Below are positions 41,997 through 49,729 of a stretch of DNA of 64,000 nt, piece by piece. The position numbers and the translations under genes were made by a program. Source of the stretch: 2-02-FULL-55-14 sp964534125 (GTDB lineage: Bacteria > Bacteroidota > Ignavibacteria > UBA10030); NCBI GenBank assembly GCA_964534125.1, contig CAZHOJ010000007.1, forward strand, positions 1 to 64,000, read 5' to 3'. The stretch's first letter is position 1, and each line of letters begins with the position of its first letter. Below the pieces are notes generated by a model. The model did not search any database. It was not told where the DNA came from and worked only from the letters and a program-made list of their open reading frames with translations.

Positions 41997-42632
41997 TCAC
42001 CCCATCAGTGCCGACCGGACCTCCCGGGCGATAGCTTCACACCGCTCCGTCACGGCTGTCTCCGTCCCTTCGCATTCCTTCCGTACGTCCTTTACGAATT
42101 CCTGGTCATCGATTCCGCCGAGGTTGATGTAGACGTTCATCGCTGCACCGCGCACCGCCGCGCTCAGCATCAGCGCTGCGACGCCGGCGTCGGAGCGTGA
42201 GTTCCGGTTCCCGCACCTCGCGACGGACTCCACAAGGCCCGCAAGCTCAGCGCACGCACGGACGAGCCCAAGAGGCACAAGGGTGGCCTTTTTCGTGGCC
42301 CTCTGGATGGCTTCGGCACGGCTTGCCTTGTCATCATCGCTCTCCTTCGGCAGCCCGAAGGCCTTCATCACCTCGTCAAAGGCGTTCGTGTCTTCGTCGA
42401 TGATCTGCTGCATTCGCATCCGCATCGCTTCGCTCTTGCCGAGCACATCCTTCATGGCGTCCTCGACGTCAGCGTACTTCTTCTTGCCGATGGTCAGGTG
42501 ACATACCATCGAGGTGAGGGCCGCCGCGAGAGATGCGGCGAGGGCAGAGACAGAACCGCCACCAGGAGCAGCGGAGGAGGAGGCAGTTTCGTTGAGAAAA
42601 TCGTGAACAGTCTTTTCTATCAGCATCAGCAT
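41997..42632 (-). CDS. fchA: Formiminotetrahydrofolate cyclodeaminase
   Basis: FchA converts 5-formimino-THF to 5,10-methenyl-THF with release of ammonia, the last step of this histidine route. The 211-residue helical protein has TVHDFLNETASSSAAPGGGS, ASLAAALTSMVCHLTIGKKK and SDAGVAALMLSAAVRGAAMN with VYINLGGIDDQEF, all typical of the cyclodeaminase family. Animals fuse this domain to the formiminotransferase; here they are separate neighbouring genes. It is the last gene of the minus-strand hut run. Confidence 0.9.
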   Translation of the reverse strand: MLMLIEKTVHDFLNETASSSAAPGGGSVSALAASLAAALTSMVCHLTIGKKKYADVEDAMKDVLGKSEAMRMRMQQIIDEDTNAFDEVMKAFGLPKESDDDKASRAEAIQRATKKATLVPLGLVRACAELAGLVESVARCGNRNSRSDAGVAALMLSAAVRGAAMNVYINLGGIDDQEFVKDVRKECEGTETAVTERCEAIAREVRSALMG

Positions 42633-42644
42633 TCTCCTGTGAAT

Positions 42645-42658
42645 GGGTCCATGGACCC
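42645..42658. promoter_or_regulatory. 14-bp perfect palindrome in the ftcD-fchA gap
   Basis: GGGTCCATGGACCC lies in the 38-bp spacer between ftcD and fchA. It could be a small hairpin or a binding site. A palindrome this long is expected a few times by chance in 64 kb, so the call is weak. Confidence 0.2.
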
Positions 42659-42670
42659 TCGTGTCACAGC

Positions 42671-43693
42671 TCAGATCATGAACTCGATGATCTTCTTCTT
42701 CGGGTCGAACGCATCGAGCTGTTCGAGTCCCAGGGAGCCAACTGCCGAGGAAACGAGGGCAGCATCATCTGCCGTATCCCCGGCGGAGACCCGTCCCGCC
42801 CGACGGATGGCTTCCAGAGGGGCCAGGCCGACCAGCTCGCTGCCTGTGACCGTTACTCCGAGCTCCGTTGCCTGCCGTTTCACTTCCTCAAAAGCCGTGT
42901 GCATGCCCGTCACTTCGAAGTCGACGAGGTTCATGGAGACCTGTGCGATATTGTGCCGTTCCATGTAGACGCCCATGGCCTTGACCGCCTTGAGGGTGCC
43001 GGGTACTTTCACAGTCTTGCCCTTCTCGTCCTTCACCGGCTGTCCGGCATCGTCCTTCAGTACGCGGCCACTCTCCCTGACCCGGAGGGCGATCTCGTTG
43101 GCGATGGATGCATCCGGCGTGTCGAGGTTCACGTTGTATGCGATGAGGAACTTGCGTGCACCGGTCACCGTCGCGCCGGAGCGCGGATTGAACACCGGCT
43201 CACCGAAATCGGGCCGCCAGGCCGGGTCCTGCAGCTTCGCCGCGAGCCCCTCATATTCACCCTTCCGGATGTTCGCGAGGTTAGCCCGTGCAGGCGAGGA
43301 GGCAGCGTATTCGTACAGGAACGCCGGAATGCCAAGCTCCGCAGCCAGCCGTTCTCCGAACGTTTTCGCGACGGCAACACAGTCGACCATCGTCACACCG
43401 GAGACGGGCACGAACGGGACGACATCGATCGCTCCGAGGCGTGGATGCTCTCCTTTGTGCGTCGTCATGTCGATCAGCTCCGCAGCGACCCGGGCAGCGG
43501 CGAGTGCGGCATCCGCGATGTCCTCGGGGTTTCCGACGAAGGTCATGACCGACCTGTTATAATCAGCATCCGGTTCAAAGCTGAGGAGCGTGACGCTTTT
43601 CACGGACCGCACCGCATCGGCGATGGCGTCGAGGACCTTCTGGTTCCGCCCTTCGCTGAAGTTCGGAACGCACTCGATGATCTTTGGATTCAT
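42671..43693 (-). CDS. ftcD: Glutamate formiminotransferase
   Basis: FtcD moves the formimino group of formiminoglutamate to tetrahydrofolate, releasing glutamate. From the ATG at 43693 it is 340 residues: KIIECVPNFSEGRNQKVLDA, LSFEPDADYNRSVMTFVGNP, THKGEHPRLGAIDVVPFVPV, FLIAYNVNLDTPDASIANEI and AQVSMNLVDFEVTGMHTAFE are all family landmarks. The earlier in-frame ATG at 43867 lies within the DUF429 gene and is rejected. It sits between DUF429 and fchA in the hut run. Confidence 0.93.
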   Translation of the reverse strand: MNPKIIECVPNFSEGRNQKVLDAIADAVRSVKSVTLLSFEPDADYNRSVMTFVGNPEDIADAALAAARVAAELIDMTTHKGEHPRLGAIDVVPFVPVSGVTMVDCVAVAKTFGERLAAELGIPAFLYEYAASSPARANLANIRKGEYEGLAAKLQDPAWRPDFGEPVFNPRSGATVTGARKFLIAYNVNLDTPDASIANEIALRVRESGRVLKDDAGQPVKDEKGKTVKVPGTLKAVKAMGVYMERHNIAQVSMNLVDFEVTGMHTAFEEVKRQATELGVTVTGSELVGLAPLEAIRRAGRVSAGDTADDAALVSSAVGSLGLEQLDAFDPKKKIIEFMI

Positions 43694-43704
43694 TGTTCTC
43701 CCAT

Positions 43705-43726
43705 GCTCATGGTTCGTGGTTCTTTC
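43705..43726. repeat. Short word repeat, GGTTC
   Basis: CTCATGGTTCGTGGTTCTTT reiterates (C/G)(A/G)TGGTTC in the 31-bp spacer upstream of ftcD. It resembles the GTGAACC words at 12333-12360 read on the other strand. It is too short to be sure. Confidence 0.25.
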
Positions 43727-44360
43727 ACCTTCTTCGGTCTTTTCTGTGTGTCCGTCCGGGCGGATAGGGGAGAAGCATGCCGCCAGTTCTTTCATCCCCC
43801 AGCATCTCTGCGTCTCCCGAATCGTAAAGCACGCCGACATAGGCACCGGTGATGGCGTCGAGCTCATCCCCGTTGGCGTCTGTGTCGATGGTCCTGATGC
43901 CCAATGCTGTCAGTCCGGAACGGAGCCGGTCGAGCCCATGCTGCTTCCGGGGAATGCCCAGAATGTCCTGCGCACCTCCCGGATACATCTCGAGTGCAGG
44001 CACGCCAAGCCGTTCAAGCTTTCTCCGGAGAGCGATGCCCCTGTTCGTGAGCATGCGCATCGGGCCAAGGGTGATGGGAAAGAACCTGATGCCCCGCTGC
44101 AGGAGGAGCCGGTCGCAGGGCCTGAAATGCTCTCCGTTACGGTCGTCGAGGCTCCGCCGGCCCGGGGGGAGCCTCAGCGGAGCGTCGATCGTCACGAGGA
44201 CCGGTTTTGCCGCCCGTATGAAGGCGTGGATCTCCTTCTCTTCATAAACAGTGCAGTACGCAAGGATGCGCTTTCCCTCCATTGCGCACATGCCTGTCAT
44301 TCGTTTGGGGCTTCCGGCGAGATCTATCCCCACCACAACCTCCCTCTCCCTTATCGGCAT
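43725..44360 (-). CDS. DUF429 family protein
   Basis: A 211-residue protein of the DUF429 family, a predicted RNase H-like fold. VVVGIDLAGSPKRMTGMCAM is the first strand pair with an Asp, VLVTIDAPLRLPPG the second. LEMYPGGAQDILGI and NGDELDAITGAYVGVLY supply further conserved acids. No activity is established for the family. The ATG at 44360 is preferred over 44411, because homologues begin just before the first strand. It lies between hutI and ftcD, where no known hut gene belongs. Confidence 0.75.
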   Translation of the reverse strand: MPIREREVVVGIDLAGSPKRMTGMCAMEGKRILAYCTVYEEKEIHAFIRAAKPVLVTIDAPLRLPPGRRSLDDRNGEHFRPCDRLLLQRGIRFFPITLGPMRMLTNRGIALRRKLERLGVPALEMYPGGAQDILGIPRKQHGLDRLRSGLTALGIRTIDTDANGDELDAITGAYVGVLYDSGDAEMLGDERTGGMLLPYPPGRTHRKDRRR

Positions 44361-44415
44361 TCGCTGCTGCTCATTTCTTCCTGACCTCTGCGTGCTGAGA
44401 CCCGAGCACACTTCC

Positions 44416-45681
44416 TCACCATTCCATCACCACACCGTTCTTCACCACCGCCCGTACGTGATTCTCGCCGAAGTGATAGGGGATGTATGCGTACGATGGC
44501 GCGTCGTAAAGGACCAGGTCGGCCTTCTTGCCGGGTTGTATGCTGCCGATCTGGTCGGCCAGGCCCAGGACAACCGCCGCATTGATCGTGGCGGCGGTCA
44601 GGCATTCTTCGACCGAGAGATGCATCTGCGTGCATCCAATGGTCATCATCATCGGCATCGAAGAGGACATGCTCGACCCGGGATTGAAGTTCGTCGCAAG
44701 GATGACCGGCACGCCACCCTCGATGAGCGCGCGGGCCGGTGCGTACGGACCTCCCAGAGAGAACGTCGATCCGGGAAGGAGGACGGCCGCCGTCCCACTC
44801 TCCCGCAGCAGTGGGATGCTCTCCCGTGGCATGCATTCGAGGTGGTCGACCGAGACCGCGCCGAGCTCAGCTCCGAGTGCGGACGCACCGATGTCCGTGA
44901 GCTGGTCCGCATGCAGCCGGATATCCATGCCAAGCTCCTTCGCCCGCTGAAGATATGGCCGTGAGGTCTGGATATCGAAGTAGCCCGTTTCGCAGAAGAT
45001 ATCACACGCCCGGGCGAGCGACCGTTCTGCAATGTAGGGGAGCATCCTGTCGGTCAGAAAATCCAGATAGGCCTTTGCGTCCCCTTTGAACTCCGGCCCG
45101 ATGGCGTGCGCGCCGAGGAACGTTGGGACGACCGTGACGATGTGCTCGTTCCGCAGTTCATTGATACCCTCGAGCATGAGCCGTTCGCTGTTCTGCTCGA
45201 GGCCGTATCCCGACTTGATCTCGACGGTGGTCGTTCCGTGCCGGAGCATATTGTCCAGGCGCCGGGATGTCAGCCGTTTCAGCTCGCGCTTGGTGGCTGA
45301 CCGAACGTCGCGGACCGAGCTGAGAATACCGCCGCCACGTGCAGCGATGTCCTGATACGAAACGCCGGCTGAGCGCAGGGCGAACTCCTGTTCGCGCGTC
45401 CCCGCGAACATCGTATGCGTATGGCAATCGACAAAACCGGGCAGAACGACGCGGTCGGAGCAGTCCATCTCGAACGGATCGTTCAGGAGGGTCCTGTCCA
45501 GCATGTGGTCCGGCCCGACCCATCGGATGGTCTCGTCCTCGATGAGGACGGAGGCCTTCTCCTGCACGCCGATCGCGGACATCTCTGTGCCGCGCCTGTA
45601 GCCCGCTGGTCCCGCCATGGTGACCAGCTGGCGGATGGAGCGGAGGAGCACCTGTCGTTGTGCCCGTGTCGCAGGTGTCAT
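44416..45681 (-). CDS. hutI: Imidazolonepropionase
   Basis: HutI opens imidazolone propionate to formiminoglutamate. The 421-residue amidohydrolase has VVLPGFVDCHTHTMFAGTRE with the HxH metal site, YQDIAARGGGILSSVRDVRS, KSGYGLEQNSERLMLEGINE, FLGAHAIGPEFKGD and RLHADQLTDIGASALGAELG with the later metal His. ATNFNPGSSMSSSMPMMMTI is also conserved. It follows hutU by 9 bp. The first 30 residues are poorly conserved, and a start nearer residue 34 (MSAIGVQEKASVL) is possible. Confidence 0.94.
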   Translation of the reverse strand: MTPATRAQRQVLLRSIRQLVTMAGPAGYRRGTEMSAIGVQEKASVLIEDETIRWVGPDHMLDRTLLNDPFEMDCSDRVVLPGFVDCHTHTMFAGTREQEFALRSAGVSYQDIAARGGGILSSVRDVRSATKRELKRLTSRRLDNMLRHGTTTVEIKSGYGLEQNSERLMLEGINELRNEHIVTVVPTFLGAHAIGPEFKGDAKAYLDFLTDRMLPYIAERSLARACDIFCETGYFDIQTSRPYLQRAKELGMDIRLHADQLTDIGASALGAELGAVSVDHLECMPRESIPLLRESGTAAVLLPGSTFSLGGPYAPARALIEGGVPVILATNFNPGSSMSSSMPMMMTIGCTQMHLSVEECLTAATINAAVVLGLADQIGSIQPGKKADLVLYDAPSYAYIPYHFGENHVRAVVKNGVVMEW

Positions 45682-45690
45682 GAGAGGTCC

Positions 45691-47355
45691 CTATCGTGGC
45701 TTCATAGGAAGGGGGATGTCGAACCGGCGGGCGTTCTTCAGGGCACGGTCGTACCCTGCATCCGCATGACGCAGGATGCCCATGCCGGGATCGTATGTCA
45801 GGACCCGTTCGATACGCTTCTCTGCTTCGGGTGTGCCGTCGCACACGACGACCATGCCTGCATGGATGGACTTGCCCATGCCGACCCCGCCGCCATGATG
45901 AACGCTGACCCAACTCGCTCCTCCGACAGCGTTCAGGAGAGCGTTCAGGATCGGCCAGTCCGCTATAGCATCGCTGCCATCTCTCATCCCTTCGGTCTCC
46001 CGGTTCGGCGAGGCCACGCTGCCGCAATCGAGATGATCACGCCCGATCACGATGGGGGCGGAGAGCTCTTTCCTGGCGACCATACGGTTGAAGATCCTTC
46101 CCATCTTCGCACGCTCGTTATAGCCAAGCCAGCAGATCCGTGCAGGGAGCCCCTGGAAGGCTACCTGGCTCTGTGCCTTTTCGATCCAGGTCCTGAGCTG
46201 CTTGTTCTTCGGAAAGGCCTTGAGGATTGCCCGGTCCGTGCGATAGATGTCCTCCGGGTCGCCCGAAAGCGCCACCCAGCGGAACGGCCCTTTCCCGTCG
46301 CAGAAGAGGGGACGGATATACTCCGGCACAAAGCCGGGGATCCGGAATGCATCCTTCACGCCGCCGTCTTTCGCCTCACCCCGGATGTTGTTCCCGTAGT
46401 CGAACACGACGGCCCCCTTGCGCTGCAGATCGAGCAATCCGCGTACATGTTTCGCGATGGAGCGCCGGGCCAGGAGGATGTACCGCTGAGGATCCTTCTT
46501 GCGGAGCCGGAGGGCTTCTTCATACATCATCCCTGCCGGCACATATCCGTTCAGCGTGTCATGCGCCGAGGTCTGGTCCGTCACGATGTCGGGGCGCAGG
46601 CCGCGTCGCGCGATCTCCGGAATGATGTCTGCGGCATTTCCGAGGAGTCCGACGGAAAGCGGTTTCTTTTCCTTCTTCGCCGTCATCACCAGACGGAGCG
46701 CATCGTCCAGCGATTCGACCATCGTGTCGAGATATTTTGTGTCGAGACGTCGCTGGATCCTATGTGCGTCCACCTCAACCACAAGACAAGCTGCTCCGAG
46801 CATCGTCGCGGCCAGGGGCTGTGCCCCTCCCATGCCCCCGAGTCCCGCGGTCAGCAGGAAACGGCCGCTCAGCGTCCCCTTGAAATCTCTCTGCGCCGCT
46901 GCTGCAAACGTCTCATACGTACCCTGAAGGATCCCCTGCGTGCCGATGTAGATCCAGCTGCCTGCGGTCATTTGTCCGTACATCGTCAGGCCGAGGCCTT
47001 CGAGCCGCCGGAACTCATCCCACGTCGCCCAGTCAGGGACCAGCATGGCGTTGCTGATGAGGACGCGTGGGGCGTCGGCATGGGTACGGAAGATCCCCAC
47101 AGGTTTGCCCGATTGCACAAGCAGTGTTTCGTCGTTGCGGAGCGAACGGAGCGATGCCACGATGGCGTGGAAGGATTCCCAGTTGCGTGCAGCCTTGCCG
47201 GTCCCGCCGTAGACGATGAGCTCCTTCGGGTCCTCAGCAACGTCCGGATCGAGGTTGTTGTGGAGCATCCGGAGCGCAGCTTCCTGGACCCACCCTTTGC
47301 AGGTCCGTCTGCGCCCCCGTGGTGCGTGGATGGGATAGACTCCGCCTTTTTTCAT
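45691..47355 (-). CDS. hutU: Urocanate hydratase
   Basis: HutU hydrates urocanate to imidazolone propionate using NAD+ as electrophile. The 554-residue protein shows VQEAALRMLHNNLDPDVAED, VYGGTGKAARNWESF, FLLTAGLGGMGGAQPLAATM, QTSAHDTLNGYVPAGM, DYGNNIRGEAKD and HHGGGVGMGKSIHAGMV, including the NAD loop and conserved Cys/His regions. The length is normal. It lies between the RidA-like lipoprotein gene (10 bp away) and hutI, all minus strand. Confidence 0.96.
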   Translation of the reverse strand: MKKGGVYPIHAPRGRRRTCKGWVQEAALRMLHNNLDPDVAEDPKELIVYGGTGKAARNWESFHAIVASLRSLRNDETLLVQSGKPVGIFRTHADAPRVLISNAMLVPDWATWDEFRRLEGLGLTMYGQMTAGSWIYIGTQGILQGTYETFAAAAQRDFKGTLSGRFLLTAGLGGMGGAQPLAATMLGAACLVVEVDAHRIQRRLDTKYLDTMVESLDDALRLVMTAKKEKKPLSVGLLGNAADIIPEIARRGLRPDIVTDQTSAHDTLNGYVPAGMMYEEALRLRKKDPQRYILLARRSIAKHVRGLLDLQRKGAVVFDYGNNIRGEAKDGGVKDAFRIPGFVPEYIRPLFCDGKGPFRWVALSGDPEDIYRTDRAILKAFPKNKQLRTWIEKAQSQVAFQGLPARICWLGYNERAKMGRIFNRMVARKELSAPIVIGRDHLDCGSVASPNRETEGMRDGSDAIADWPILNALLNAVGGASWVSVHHGGGVGMGKSIHAGMVVVCDGTPEAEKRIERVLTYDPGMGILRHADAGYDRALKNARRFDIPLPMKPR

Positions 47356-47365
47356 GGTGTTGCCT

Positions 47366-47857
47366 CTAGTCTTTGTATGCTATCGCTGCGATCTCGATCA
47401 GCGCTCCGGCGGGCAGATCTGACACCTCGACCGTTGTGCGGGCGGGGTACCGGCCTTCCGCGAAGTATCCCCCGTAGAGCAGGTTCATCTGCTGAAAATC
47501 GCCGATATCCCTGAGATACACAGTGCACTGGATGACGTTGGATGAATCGAGTCCCTCCTGCGCCAGGAGGGAAGAGATGTTCTCGAGCGCTTGCCGTGTC
47601 TGGGAGTCGATGTCGTCTCCCGCGAATCTGCGCGTACCCGGGATCAGGCCAATTTGGCCCGAAAGGAAGACAAGGCGACCTGCCACGACGGCGGGGGAAT
47701 AGGGACCGATGGTCTCGCCATATGTCACATACCGAACGCTTGCCCGGTCCTTCAGCACTTCTTCCACCATCGATCGCATGTCCGCTTCGGAGGGTCCGCA
47801 GGCAAGGAGAAATCCCGTCAGCGATGCGAGGAGGAGGCGGATGTGTGTGATGTTCAT
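47366..47857 (-). CDS. RidA-family protein with lipoprotein signal
   Basis: A 163-residue RidA/YjgF-fold protein. The fold spans about 48-163: YSPAVVAGRLVFLSGQIGLI, LENISSLLAQEGLDSSNVIQ, CTVYLRDIGDFQQMN and PARTTVEVSDLPAGALIEIA. The last holds the Arg and Glu needed for imine hydrolysis. Unusually, it has an N-terminal lipobox, LTGFLLACG with Cys-20, so the mature protein should sit in the envelope instead of the cytoplasm. RidA clears reactive enamines and imines. It is 10 bp upstream of hutU and overlaps sixA (ATGA). Confidence 0.85.
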   Translation of the reverse strand: MNITHIRLLLASLTGFLLACGPSEADMRSMVEEVLKDRASVRYVTYGETIGPYSPAVVAGRLVFLSGQIGLIPGTRRFAGDDIDSQTRQALENISSLLAQEGLDSSNVIQCTVYLRDIGDFQQMNLLYGGYFAEGRYPARTTVEVSDLPAGALIEIAAIAYKD

Positions 47858-48375
47858 GGACGTTCCTCCGATGATGGTGATCGGCTTCGTCCCAGTGGCG
47901 CGGGAGGGACGAGAAGCTCGAGTGTTGCCCCATCAGGCCGTGCGCGGCCGCTGAACGTGATCAGCGCGAGCGTGCAGGGAGAAAAATGAACGACGGACGA
48001 TGCATGTCCGGCGATCAGCATAGATGTGAAACTGCTCATAAGCGGCTCGTGGCCGACGAGCAGAAGACTTTGTTCCTTCCTCGAGTGGAGCAGGTGGAGA
48101 AGGTCATACTGCGCCGCACCCGAGAGAAGAGCCTCCGTCGGTTCGGGTCTTGAGCCTCCGCAAGATGCGCTGACGATCGTGGCGGTCTGTACAGCTCGCT
48201 TGAACGGGCTTGTGAGGATGACGGCTGGATGATGCTGTGCCCGGGAAAGGAACGAACCGATGCGACGGGCCTGTGTGCGGCCCAGCGGGCTCAGCGGACG
48301 GTCGGCGTCAGTGCTGCCGGGAGGGCGAAGCGCATCTCCGTGACGAAGGAGCCAAAGGTGCATGGTGTTCTGCAA
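47854..48375 (-). CDS. sixA: SixA-type phosphohistidine phosphatase
   Basis: A 173-residue histidine phosphatase. LWLLRHGDALRPPGSTDADR holds the catalytic RHG. LTSPFKRAVQTATIV and LLVGHEPLMSSFTSMLI supply the second Arg and His. E. coli SixA removes phosphate from histidines of phosphotransfer proteins, including a PTS-type carrier. The short form with no helical cap fits SixA rather than phosphoglycerate mutase. It lies between a receiver-kinase hybrid and the RidA gene. The start could be the ATG four codons in. Confidence 0.87.
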   Translation of the reverse strand: MQNTMHLWLLRHGDALRPPGSTDADRPLSPLGRTQARRIGSFLSRAQHHPAVILTSPFKRAVQTATIVSASCGGSRPEPTEALLSGAAQYDLLHLLHSRKEQSLLLVGHEPLMSSFTSMLIAGHASSVVHFSPCTLALITFSGRARPDGATLELLVPPAPLGRSRSPSSEERP

Positions 48376-48458
48376 CTAGGATACCAACAGGAGGGAAAGG
48401 CAGTGATGCGGGCGCCGGAACAGGCCGAGACGTCGTCCTGATCGCCAGCCCGGTCTCC

Positions 48459-49568
48459 TCACTTGATCGGAAGGGCAAAATAGAAAGTGGATCCCTTTCC
48501 GACCTCTGACTCGACCCAGATCTTGCCGTTGTGAGCCTCGACGATACGCTGGCAGATGACCAGTCCGAGCCCTGTCGAGCTGTCCTTCCCTTTTTCACCG
48601 GAGACAAGGTCACGGTACCGGTCGAAGATCAGCGGGAGCTGTTCTTTCGGGATGCCCGGTCCGCTGTTGAACACGGATATCATGACGTGCTCGGTCGGCT
48701 GCTGTCCCTCTTCCAGGACGAGCGCGACCTTCCTGCACTGGACGACGATGGCTCCCTGCTCCGGCGTATGGGCGAGCGCATTGCTCAGGAAGTTCTTCAG
48801 GACCTGCTCGATCTTCTCGGAGTCGTACTCCAGCGGCGGAAGTCCGGCCTCGGCATGGACATCCAGCGTGATCTTTGCCGCCTGGATGGGGACCCGGAGC
48901 TCATTGGCCACATTCTGAATGGAGTTGCCCACAGTGCCGATGCCCTTGTTCAGGCGGACCCTTCCACCCTCGAGCTTGGTGAGGTCCATCATGTCGTTGA
49001 GCAGTGCGATCACTTTATCGATCGAGGTCTCCATGTACCCCAGCAGTTCCTTCTGATGGTCGCCGATGGAGCCGGCCATACCTTTCATGAGGTAGCCGAT
49101 GCTCTGTTTGAGCCCGGCGATGGGATTGTGGAGGTCGTACAGGAGGCGGGCGGTGTGTTCTGCCTGAAGGCGGCGGATGCGGTCTTCAGCATCCCGTTTC
49201 TGGATGAGCTTCTTCAGCTGGGGGACCAGCTGGTCCATGTCGATGGGCTTGGTCAGATACTCCCGGGCGCCGAGCTTCATCGCTTCGACAGCCATCCCGA
49301 CGTCGCTCATGCCGGTGGCCATCACGACCTCGGTGGAGCTGGAGTTCTTCTTGATGTAGCGAAGGACCTCGAGGCCGTTCGCTCCGGGCATCTTGATGTC
49401 CAGGATCGCGATATCGTAATCCTGACCCTGGACCTTCTTGATCGCGTCGGTGCCATCGACGGCCTGCTCCACCTCGAACCCCTCGTCGCCCAGCCAGGCG
49501 GCAATGGTCATGCGGAGCGGGTCCTCGTCGTCTGCGATCAGAACCCGTATCTTTTCGTTGTCTTCCAT
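48459..49568 (-). CDS. Receiver domain-histidine kinase hybrid
   Basis: A 369-residue cytoplasmic signalling protein. An N-terminal receiver (about 8-122: VLIADDEDPLRMTIAAWL, phospho-acceptor Asp-57 in IAILDIKMPG, Lys in YLTKPI) is joined to a dimerisation helix with the phospho-His candidate His-147 in LLYDLHNPIAG, and an ATPase domain (EKIEQVLKNFLSNALAHTPE, GPGIPKEQLPLIFDRYRD, STGLGLVICQRIVEAHNGK). No sensor or membrane segment is present, so input must come through the receiver. The ATG at 49568 starts the receiver properly. It is divergent from hutH. Confidence 0.9.
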   Translation of the reverse strand: MEDNEKIRVLIADDEDPLRMTIAAWLGDEGFEVEQAVDGTDAIKKVQGQDYDIAILDIKMPGANGLEVLRYIKKNSSSTEVVMATGMSDVGMAVEAMKLGAREYLTKPIDMDQLVPQLKKLIQKRDAEDRIRRLQAEHTARLLYDLHNPIAGLKQSIGYLMKGMAGSIGDHQKELLGYMETSIDKVIALLNDMMDLTKLEGGRVRLNKGIGTVGNSIQNVANELRVPIQAAKITLDVHAEAGLPPLEYDSEKIEQVLKNFLSNALAHTPEQGAIVVQCRKVALVLEEGQQPTEHVMISVFNSGPGIPKEQLPLIFDRYRDLVSGEKGKDSSTGLGLVICQRIVEAHNGKIWVESEVGKGSTFYFALPIK

Positions 49569-49674
49569 CGGAATGTCTTCATGCAGGTCAGGCGACCGAA
49601 GTGCCCGCCTGCGAGTTCGGTTGAGATAATAACCAGTTTCGCCTCCAAAGTCAACGAAATCGCTTGAAATCGCC

Positions 49675-49703
49675 TTGTATGTCTGGCCTCTTCGGCCTAC
49701 ATT
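49675..49703 (+). promoter_or_regulatory. Candidate hutH promoter
   Basis: TTGTAT (49675-49680), 17 bp, TACATT (49698-49703), 26 bp upstream of the hutH ATG at 49730. The spacer contains the dyad GGCCTCTTCGGCC. The TACATT box recurs upstream of other operons in the window. Confidence 0.4.
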
Positions 49704-49729
49704 GCCCTCCCACAAACCCACGTTTTCCT

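Noticed and set aside
42899..47514. Long plus-strand open frames opposite ftcD, hutI and hutU
   Set aside because: They are antisense to intact hut genes with full motifs and have no recognisable domains.
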